Shown: positions 55,969 through 64,000 of the stretch, one piece after another
How positions within the stretch are numbered: position 1 is the first letter of the stretch
How the letters are laid out: the number at the start of each line of letters is the position of its first letter
Assembly (NCBI GenBank): GCA_011947345.1
Contig: JAAVTG010001003.1
Span: 1,550,001-1,614,000 of the forward strand
Reading direction: 5' to 3'
DNA from: Phytophthora quininea
Taxonomy: Eukaryota; Oomycota; Peronosporomycetes; Peronosporales; Peronosporaceae
Length of the DNA stretch: 64,000 bases
The notes under the pieces: model-generated
Databases searched by the model: none
Seen by the model: the letters and a program-made list of their open reading frames with translations, nothing else
Told to the model about the DNA's origin: nothing
Position numbers and translations under genes: made by a program

Positions 55969-57548
55969 ATGCTGACGGTTGACCAACTAAGCGACAAAAT
56001 CTCGTCCAACGCTGCGGCTGCAGCGTTAGGAGGACTCGTCGTGCTCTCTCCTTTGGTGTGGTTCTTGCTGCGGTCCGATGGTAAACACCAGAATGGAACG
56101 CGGAAGGTGCTGCGACCGTCGACGACGCTCCCGTTCATCGAGAACACGCTGGATGTGGTGAAGAACATGCCGGTTCGCCACGACTGGATCGCTTCGTTGT
56201 GCAAGGAGGCCAAGGGAGAACCTGTGCTGATCCGGTCCATGGGAGTGCCCGACATTACGCTGCTGTCGACTCCGCAAGCTTTCGAGGACGTGCTCAAGAA
56301 CCAGTTCGACAACTTCGGCAAAGGCCCTTTGGTGGGCGACTACATGCGCGAACTCTTGGAGAAGGCATTTTCGCTGTGGACGGCGACAAGTGGTATCACC
56401 AACGTAAGACCGCCAGCAACCTGTTCACCATGCGAGCACTGCGAGACTCCATGACGAGCGTCATCCGACGCCACCTGGTCGTTCTGGAGCAAATCTTCCA
56501 TCGAGCAGCAGACAGCAACGAGACCATCGACCTGTTCCGACTGCTCAACCGCTTCACGCTAGAGGCATTTGCTGAGATTGGCTTTGGCGTGCAGATGAAC
56601 CGCCTGGACTCCGACACGGAGCATCCGTTCCAGACGGCATTTGACCGCAGCCAGCAGCCCATAAGCCAACGTTTCCTCCGACCGAGTTGGTTCTGGAAAA
56701 TGCAGCGGTGGCTGGGCGTTGGGTTTGAAGGGCAACTGCAACGGGATATGGGCTTGGTCAACTCAACAATCTTGGACATCGTGACGAAGACACTTGCCAA
56801 CCACGCTGCGGGGACGTCACAGGACAAAGCGGACAAAAACATCGTCTCGCTGTTTCTTGATGGTTTGAGCACTTCGACTGACGCTGAGGAGAACTCGTTT
56901 GACGCCTCGTATCTCCGTGATATCGTCGTGAACTTCATCATTGCTGGTCGGGACACCACGGCACAAGCGCTGAGCTGGTTCTTCTACTGTCTCAGTCAGA
57001 ACCCTCGAGTGGAGACCAAGATCCGAGAGGAGATCTCGACCAAGCTGCCCAACCTTTCGAAAGGACAATGCAGTCCATCGATGGAGGACGTGAGCAATCT
57101 CGTGTACGTGGAGGCTGCTCTCAAGGAGACGCTGCGACTGTATCCGTCAGTTCCGATTGTCGGCAAAACAGCAGTCCACGACACCGTTCTGTCGGATGGA
57201 ACGTTCATTGCAGCAGGCTCGAAAGCCTCTTTGCCCATGTATGCTCTCGGAAGAATGCCGCATGTCTGGGGTCCAGATGCAGAAGAGTTCAAGCCTGAGC
57301 GATGGATCGACCCTCAAACAGGTAAAGTTATCACCGTCTCGGCGTACCAGTTCATCGCGTTCAATGCTGGTCCGCGCTTGTGTCTCGGCAAAAACCTGGC
57401 GATGCTGGAGATGAAGTTGATCGTAGCTTCTCTGGTGAGCAAGTACCATGTCCAGCTCGAGCGTCCTGAAGATGTGACGTACGCTATCTCGATCACCCTT
57501 CCGATCAAAGGACAACTCAATGCCAAGATCAAGATGGTTCAAGCTTGA
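55969..57548 (+). CDS. Cytochrome P450, CYP86-like clan (P450-4), one frame break
   Basis: Begins MLTVDQLSDKISSNAAAA at 55969, with an N-terminal anchor LGGLVVLSPLVWFLL. The frame is open upstream to 55858 but not conserved there. Motifs: GIFAVDGDKWYHQRK, IIAGRDTTAQALSWFF, EAALKETLRLYPS, FKPERWIDPQTG and the haem loop FNAGPRLCLG. One base appears missing near 56358, inside the LLG-x-GIF motif that is intact in P450-2 and P450-3, and everything else is continuous. Closest to P450-3 and P450-2 by eye. It converges on the DHX16 gene, with 144 bases between the two stop codons. Confidence 0.88.
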
Positions 57549-57692
57549 GCTGTGTTCTGTATCACTGGCTGTACGAGTGTCCTTCTGTTCAGCATTCTCA
57601 CATTTGTCAATCAAAGGACAAGAGTTCGTAAAGCCAACAATAATGCCTGGAGTCCCGCCGTTGTATTGATTGTCTCCTTGCCTATCTATCGC

Positions 57693-60567
57693 TCATCCTG
57701 CTCGTCCAACCGCCTTGGGCATTTTCTTAGTGCGCGCGTCCTCGACTTCTTTGGTTTTATAATAATGCGGAGCCAACTCCATCAACCACTCGGATTTGAT
57801 AGGGATCACATTGCGCATGTACTCTTTGGTTGTGAACGCCAACTCGTGATAGACCACCCAGCGAGGCACTTCTTCGAGCTTGATGAGGCACGAACTCGGG
57901 TGGATATACACCGACTGTGCTTTCTTGACCGTCTTGTAGTGGCCTGAGTTGTCCAACTTGGCCGTGTTGTAGAAATACCCGGCACATATTGCCTTGCGGA
58001 TGGGCTCGTGGTCACTACGATTGCTTGTGCGCTCAAGCTCGACGCGATCGCAGAGACCTTCTAGCTGATCGCGGACGTCGCGGGCTGTTTTTAAAGACCG
58101 CATAATGACAAAGTTCTCGTACGTCCATTGGGTAGAGTAGTTCGTCTCGACCCACTGGTTGTAGACGTTCATTAATGCAATGTGGTCGCCGCCTCCACCA
58201 CGAGCAAAGTTGATGCGCGCATTGTCAGCATGCACGGCCTTGTCCTTTGGACGGTAGAAGATCGAGTTATTCACACTCAGCATGGCGCAGATCGTCATGA
58301 CTTCCTCAGTGCAGCCGAACTTCTCTGACGCCAGCAGAGCTTTGGACATCATTGGATCTAACGGGAACTCAGCCATTCGTCGGCCAAGTTTTGTTAGCTC
58401 GCCCATTCCATTCAGTGCACCGAGAGCGTAAAGCTGCTCGAGTGAACGAATCAACGCCTTCTCCGGCGGAGGGTCCATGAAGTCGAAGTGCAGCAGGTCG
58501 TTGATTCCTAGCGACTTCATCAGCAGCACCACGCTTGCCAAGTTAGTGCGCTGGATTTCAGGGACTGTATTTTCGTCAAGCTCGTTCTTGTACGACCAGG
58601 CTGTGTACAACCGGAAGCATTTACCTGGTGCTGTACGTCCAGCTCGCCCGGCACGTTGGTTAGCCATGGCCTGCGAGACGGGGGACACTAGAAGTGACTC
58701 CATGCCAGTCTGGGCGTTGTAGTTTGTTTGCTTGCAAAAGCCCGTATCGATCACGTAGCAGATGCCAGCAATCGTCAGCGACGTCTCTGCGATATTCGTA
58801 CTCAACACTACTTTTCGGGCGCCTTCAGGCGTTGGCTCAAAGACCTGAGCTTGGCGTTCTGACGGCAAAGTCGCGTAAATTGGGCGAATCAGTAGCTCGC
58901 GTATCCGAGAGCCAAGTCCTCGTGTTCGTTGTAGCAATATCTCTTCAGCAGCTTCGATCTCTTCTTGGCCTGTAAAGAACACGAGGATGTCTCCAAGCGG
59001 CTGTGTGATATGAATCTGCAGCACTGTAACAATCGCTGCATCCAAGTAGTTAGCCTCTGGGGCTTTCGTGTACAAAATGTCCACAGGGAACATTCGTCCG
59101 GGGATCTTGAAGATCGGCGCGTCATCGAAGTAGGCGCTGAACTTGGTCGCATCAAGTGTAGCACTAGCCACGATGATCTTAATGTCATCTCGAAACCGAG
59201 CGATATCTTTGATCAGACCGAACAAAATATCCGTACTCAGAGTCCTTTCGTGAGCCTCGTCAATGATCATGACGCTGTAGGACTTTAGATCCGGCTCGGT
59301 CAAGAACTCGCGCAGCAACATACCGTCTGTCATGTATTTGATCACCGTCTTGTCGCTCGTGCAGTCCTCGAAACGGATCGAGTAGCCCACCTCGTTACCA
59401 AGCTTCACCCCCATCTCCTGTGCCACACGCGCAGCCACACTCATGGCAGCAACACGTCTCGGTTGCGTACAACCGATTTTGCCTAGTTCCGAATAGCCCA
59501 CTTCATGCAAATACTGCGGGATCTGCGTCGTCTTGCCGGATCCTGTTTCACCTTCGATAATAATCACAGGGTAGTTGCGAATGGCTTCTAGCAGTGACTC
59601 TCGGTAGGGATACACAGGGAGCTGTTTGCGTCCTTCCTGGATACTTAAATGCTTGACCTGCTCCATCTTGGCTTTGGCTTCCTTGACGTCTTCGTCGGTC
59701 ACATCGTGTCCCGCCAGCATTTGCTGCGAGATGAAGTCGATCTGGTCGTCAAAGACCAGCTCGTCTTCCTCTGCGTGCTGATTGTGCTTCTTCTTGTCCT
59801 TGGCTCCGAATCTGCTGGTGGCCATCTTGACCTGCGTCTCCTCCCACACCTCCTGCTCTGTCCGCAGCACTGCTTCCTCCTCGTATCTGTCTGTCAGCAG
59901 CTCTTCTTTCTTCCGCACTCGGTTGCCTTCATCGTCTACTTCTTCGTACGAGTCCGGGATCTGGTAACCCTCTACTTCTTCCTTCTTGCCTCTAGCTTTG
60001 GCCGTTTCTAAAATGCGACGATTCAGCTCCATCTGCTGCTGCTCCTTCTTGCTGCGCTTGGCATCGTCAAACAGCACGCTCTCGTCCTTGAGCTGGAACT
60101 CCAGCAGCTCCAGCTCCTTCTCCTCCCTCTTTTAAGATACTCTTGTCTCGACAGCTCCCTCAGGCTGCGCAGTTTGTCGCTGAGCGCGTCCCCTCGTCAT
60201 GGACGGTGCCTCTCTTGGCCAGCTGCTGGATCTCTTCTGCCGTCAGTCCTGACGCCTCGGCGCCTTCTAACTCGTCGGCCTTACGCTTGCGCTTGGTGCG
60301 GTCTTCATCGCGTTGTCGCAGCCGCTCGGCGAAAGCGTCGCGCTCCTCGCGGTCGCGGAGTCGCTCCTGCTCCTCGGGGGTCAAGGTGGACGCGGCGTCG
60401 GTCTCCAGCTCCCGCTTAGAGCGGAAGTCGTGGATGATCTCCACGTCGTCAGCAGCGGCAGCGTCCGCCGAGTTGTGGGTGGAGTCATCGTCGCTGTCGT
60501 GGCGCCGCCGCCGCCGACGGGAGAAGCCGTCGCGCCGAGAGCGCGACGTAGCCTCGCCGCCCGCCAT
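57693..60567 (-). CDS. DHX16: DEAH-box pre-mRNA splicing helicase, DHX16/Prp2
   Basis: An RNA helicase that remodels the activated spliceosome before the first splicing step. The N-terminal region ([15 protein letters not shown]) is rich in Arg/Ser/Asp. Then comes the DHX16-typical segment [10 protein letters not shown] followed by an acidic coiled region. The helicase core has [13 protein letters not shown] (I), DEAHERT (II), SATLD (III), [10 protein letters not shown] (V) and QRAGRAGRT (VI). It is followed by winged-helix, ratchet and OB regions ending near MPKAVGRAG. Start at the ATG at 60567. Two one-base losses, in GGGG near 60185 and AAAA near 60135, break the N-terminal part into three frames. 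Because this gene is normally essential and single-copy, I read them as sequence errors. Confidence 0.9.
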
Positions 60568-60639
60568 GCTTGTTAGAAACTTGTTAGAAAAACGATTAGA
60601 AAGGAATAGAAACAGGTTGCCTATTAGAAATAGAAATGA

Positions 60640-60735
60640 AAATACACAAAAAGGTTTTGCGTGCCAGAGAAAACCGGAAAACGTATCTTGAATAAAGTAT
60701 GCTCGAAAAAGTTTGCGCGCCAGCGAAAACCTTTC
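60640..60735. repeat. Imperfect duplicated 25-mer upstream of DHX16
   Basis: Two similar words, tttgcgtgccagagaaaacc near 60657 and tttgcgcgccagcgaaaacc near 60711, lie about 55 bases apart in the 5' flank of DHX16, near a gttttctcgcaaaa stretch in the opposite sense. This could be a promoter element or part of the neighbouring retroelement remnant. Confidence 0.35.
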
Positions 60736-60799
60736 CGGTAGTCACAAATAGGGTTTTCTCGCAAAAACTAAATTTGGCACTCGAACCTCTCAAAGCAGA

Positions 60800-63024
60800 T
60801 CACCGGTGCATACGTCTCCGTGCCAGGTCGTTGCTTAAAACCATGAATTTCAAGTCTGGCCTTAAAGCGCCGGATTCACGCTTCTGACCGCAGTAAGAAC
60901 ACCCACTTGTATCTCGAGTAGTTGGTTTCACTAGCCAAGTCGTGAGTTGATCATAAGACGCCTTTAGCTTGTAGCCGCATTCAAACTGCATGTAGGTTCG
61001 GGAGATGAAATTCACATTGGTTCCTGGGCAGTAGCGCACATCCTCCAGCACGCGCGTCTCGCACTGACCATTGTGCTCGTTCACCACGGGCAATATGGCG
61101 CACCCTGCAACCTCAACACTCTCAAGATTGCCAGTCGCAGACTCCAGTTGCTCTTTTTGAGCAAGTTCAGTGACGTTGTGGAGAAGCGGGAGTTCGCCGG
61201 TTATATTGACCTGGGCGCCCGAGTCGAGTCGAGGATCTCCTCGATTTCATCATACGGAACGGCTCCGCTTTGAGCCTGCTTCAGCGCCATCACCCGCGTA
61301 CAATGGGCAGTTCATTACCACTGTGATCACTGCCATTGCCATCAGGCGGCGGTATCGGTGAGTACTCCACTGAGTGCTCTTCTCGCTGCACGTGGCGAGC
61401 ACGCGCCAGTCTCTCTTCAAAGTCTCGTCCGACTAAAACTGACAGCTGATAGCAAGTATAGATTTTAGAATAGTTTTGTGTGCCACTACGCTGGCGTTGT
61501 ATGTCCACTTGCACTGGATACGTCTCGACAATATCCACATTAGAGTTCTCCACTTCAGGCTCTCGACGAGCCGCAGTGGCTAGGCGGTTGTCTTCCGCGT
61601 TTTCGGCGCGGTCCACACGATGAAGTACAGCAACATTCATGGTGCAAATCACCGCTGAGTTGGTCGCGCGACGCTCGGGACACTCTTTCCACCAGTGCCC
61701 CTGCTTGTGGCAAGCCGTGCTCGTCGAGTTATTCTTCTGCTCCTGGATCTCTTCCCGGCGCCTGCGAATGTCTTCCTCCGATCATCGATTCTTCTGACGA
61801 GCACCAGCGTTGGTGTTGTTGCTGCTGCGCCGTTTGTTTCCGCCACTGGAGTGCTACTGTTGATTGACACCACCGGCGACGAAGTCGACTTGGCGCTGGA
61901 GGCCGCGTCCATCGTCCCGAGTGTCCCGTGTTTGCGGATCGTGTGCCGTGCATTCGGCAACCAGCAGCAGCTTAACTGCATCTTACACTCGTTGGTCTTT
62001 GTCGTATCCGCCACGTACACACGACACACGCTGCGTGTGCTCGTTGGCAATAAGCGGATATACGTTAACTGCATTAAGCAATATAATGCTTGCCATCTCG
62101 CCTTCGCTAGAAGTGATGTCCATGCGCTCCAGCTCGCGACGCATACACCGCAAGTCTCCAGCATATTCAGTAACGCTCTCATCTTGCCGAAGCCGGCGGG
62201 CGTACAGGTCTTGTTTCAGGTACACCGCGTTGGTGCCTTGAGCTCCATCACAAGTCCGCAGGAGAGCCGCCCACACACGCGCTGGGTCAGTTGTCTCAAT
62301 GTCCGTCTTGAAGCGATCGAGCAAGTCCCCGTGAAGCGACAACACAACCTCTGTGTGCGCTTTGCGCTCCCGCGTCTCAAAGCAATTATTCCAGTCAGGT
62401 TCTTCACGGGCACGGTCGGCGTCAAAACGCTCTCGCCCTTGGACCAGCTGGGGCAACCCTTGCCAATGCAGGATGGTCTGCATTTACGTCTTCCAGCGGC
62501 TCCACGTCTCCACCTTGCCGTCAAACTTGATGGATGCAAGCTGTATCTGACTTGCCTGCCAGCGAGGCATCGTTTCGCCGTCACTTGGGGCCTGCTGGCG
62601 CAGTGCCACCTTCGTAGATGCTTGGTGGCGGTGGCGACCGCTCGGTGGACAAGCCACGTTGGATGGCGTACGGAGTGAGCGCGGGCACAGCGGCTGTACC
62701 TATAGCTGGGGTGAGGATGGCAGCTTTCGTGAGCGGCGAAGTGAACGCCGAGGCTGAGAGCGCTGGCGTCGGCGTTGTTCTTGCAGGTGCTTGCGACGTC
62801 GAGATCGTCGCTGAGGCTTGGAGAGCAGCGGCCAAACTTCTTTGTTGACTGGGAGAAGGCGGAGAAGATCCAGCTGGGGCACTTTCCCGGACAGAAGGAG
62901 CAATCGCAGCCACTGCTATAGCTTGCACAAGGTCCCCGCCTGGAGCTGGCGTCCCATCTGCTCGTCCTTGCTCTTCGTCGCTTGGTAAGTCGTCTCTTGA
63001 GTTCCGCGCCCGCGTTGAGCTCAT
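60800..63024 (-). mobile_element. Ty1/Copia-type retrotransposon remnant (gag to protease region)
   Basis: Read from 63024 (MSSTRARNSRDDLPSDEEQ): a Pro/Ala/Ser-rich leader, then a UBN2/gag-like domain with WNNCFETRERKAHTEVVLS and VWAALLRTCDGAQGTN (61983-62483). A zinc-knuckle-like CHKQGHWWKECP lies near 61700, followed by a low-complexity spacer. Near 60960-61060 is VLEDVRYCPGTNVNFIS, typical of the segment after the Copia protease. Integrase, reverse transcriptase and RNase H are absent, because the remnant stops next to DHX16. Several phase changes are present. No LTR pair can be delimited. Bases 63025-63640 show only weak frames. Confidence 0.6.
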
Positions 63025-63646
63025 AACCTGTGAATTCTTGTAAGTGCCGTAGAAACCATTGGGCAGTGTGCTAGGCAAAGCCTAGCAGGAGGGCGGGCTC
63101 AAAAGCCGGAGTGCTGTGTGTCCACGGCCGTCCTCCACGTGTCTATTTGGTTTGGTTGGCCAACATTATCTCTTCTATCCTACGATGTGCAATTGTTTAC
63201 ACTACATAAAATGATAACCAAACATTTTTCTGGTGTGTTTCTATGGCACTGATTAACGCACCGCTATAAGTGTTACTGATCGGTACCATTGGTCATTTAT
63301 CGTGGGGAAAATACAGTGGATTTTCCATGCATCTCCAAGGTCAAGGAAGTTCTCGCTTGCGATTCCCAGGCCTTCGCATAAACAACTAGCGGTGTCGAAT
63401 TCGAGGGTCTCGACGTCGCGGGACGTCCCACTTCCTGGACGTCGGGCGTCGAAAACCGACGTCGAGATGCACCTTCGATTGATCGCCTCGCTTCATTGTC
63501 CAAAACCAACATGAACCTAACACAGGCGAAAGCGCCACCATGCAACATGGAAATAACTTGAGGCTGGATGATGAGAGTTGTTGGGAAGGAGAGTTACGGT
63601 ACCGTTCATTCAGAGAATCTTCCCCACTCTTCAATCTAGCATTAGC

Positions 63647-64000
63647 TTACCAGGTCTCTTTTGCTGTAGGTGGAGACTGCCCAAGCGACCTGATAACACG
63701 GTCGCCAAAACGCAGAACAGCGCCTTTGTCATCGACGAAGAAAAATAGACGCCCGCCAACGGGGCCGAGGATCTGTAGAATAACACCAACCAAATCATCT
63801 AGCAGAGCTTCATCGAGGAAGATCCCGTCGAAATCGCCAGGCGCGCACCGATCACGGACAAGTCCCAGAGAAATGTCGTCAGCACGCCCAAAACCACCAG
63901 ACTGTTAGCGATCATGGACAGCTCTTGGTAAAACGCCATCACGCACGAAATCACCAGGGGCGCAACGATCAAGAGCAATCCCCAGAGCGATGGCTTTGAG
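63647..64000 (-). CDS. Unrecognised protein with a repeated DRCAPGDF motif, 5' end outside window
   Basis: A minus-strand frame enters from the right edge and ends at 63647. The motif DRCAPGDF occurs twice about 39 codons apart (near 63950 and 63832), each preceded by an ALGIAL- or SLGLV-like helix. The second is followed by GIFLDEALLDDLVGVIL, GGRLFFFVDDKG and a terminal QSPPTAKETW. A TAA between the two copies (near 63906) sits in a cgctaacag context that could be an intron 3' end, removing the stop. No family is recognised. Confidence 0.35.

Noticed and set aside
57693..60567. Calling the DHX16 locus a pseudogene
   Set aside because: Both breaks are one-base homopolymer losses in an otherwise fully conserved, normally essential gene.
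61695..62678. 327-codon plus-strand frame
   Set aside because: Antisense to the Copia gag region, whose minus-strand frame has gag and zinc-knuckle-like motifs.
1..64000. CRISPR arrays, tRNA and rRNA genes, bacterial operons
   Set aside because: No regular repeat-spacer pattern, cloverleaf or rRNA-like block was recognised by eye; a tRNAscan and Rfam search would settle this.

Overview
The window looks like nuclear DNA of an oomycete, most probably a Phytophthora or close relative. The evidence is dense GC-rich genes with short GT-AG introns, a cluster of START-FYVE zinc-finger proteins, CYP86-like P450s, a Crinkler-type N-terminal fragment, and TE families (Crypton, piggyBac-like, MULE, Copia) typical of these genomes. 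No bacterial-style operons, CRISPR arrays or recognisable tRNA or rRNA genes were seen.

Layout. 0-5.4 kb: a multi-pass membrane protein cut by the window edge (+), a tandem cyclic-nucleotide-binding protein (-) and START-FYVE copy A (-). 5.9-14.4 kb: P450-1 (-), START-FYVE copies B and C (+) either side of a 2.7 kb gene-free stretch, and a broken ankyrin-repeat gene (-). 14.9-25 kb: four genes on the minus strand, namely a VOC/glyoxalase-fold protein, a gamma-tubulin complex component, a PH-TPR protein and P450-2. 25.6-30.5 kb: Crinkler-like debris, then ABCC transporter copy 1 (-). 30.5-49.7 kb: almost purely TE-derived DNA (two piggyBac-like elements, a Crypton recombinase, a TA-flanked MITE, a D-D-D transposon protein and a MULE carrying an Ulp1-like protease domain). 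49.7-57.5 kb: ABCC copy 2 (+) followed by P450-3 and P450-4 (+). 57.7-64 kb: a DHX16/Prp2 splicing helicase (-), a Copia gag remnant (-) and an unrecognised partial gene at the right edge.

The most striking architecture is an inverted duplication. A full-length ABCC transporter followed downstream by CYP86-like P450 genes occurs twice in opposite orientation, with a 19 kb TE nest between the two promoters. The two transporters look identical in the nucleotide-binding domains and linker but have patches of divergence in the membrane domains. Copy 1 also carries a 2-base deletion. A transporter beside membrane-bound oxygenases suggests a lipid or xenobiotic oxidation/export unit, but this is inference.

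A caution for every gene call: many conserved genes are interrupted by small frame breaks, and many of these look like one missing base in a short homopolymer. They include two in the essential-type DHX16 gene, which argues for base-calling errors rather than mass pseudogenisation. Such genes are given as CDS with the breaks described. TE-derived copies are given as mobile elements.
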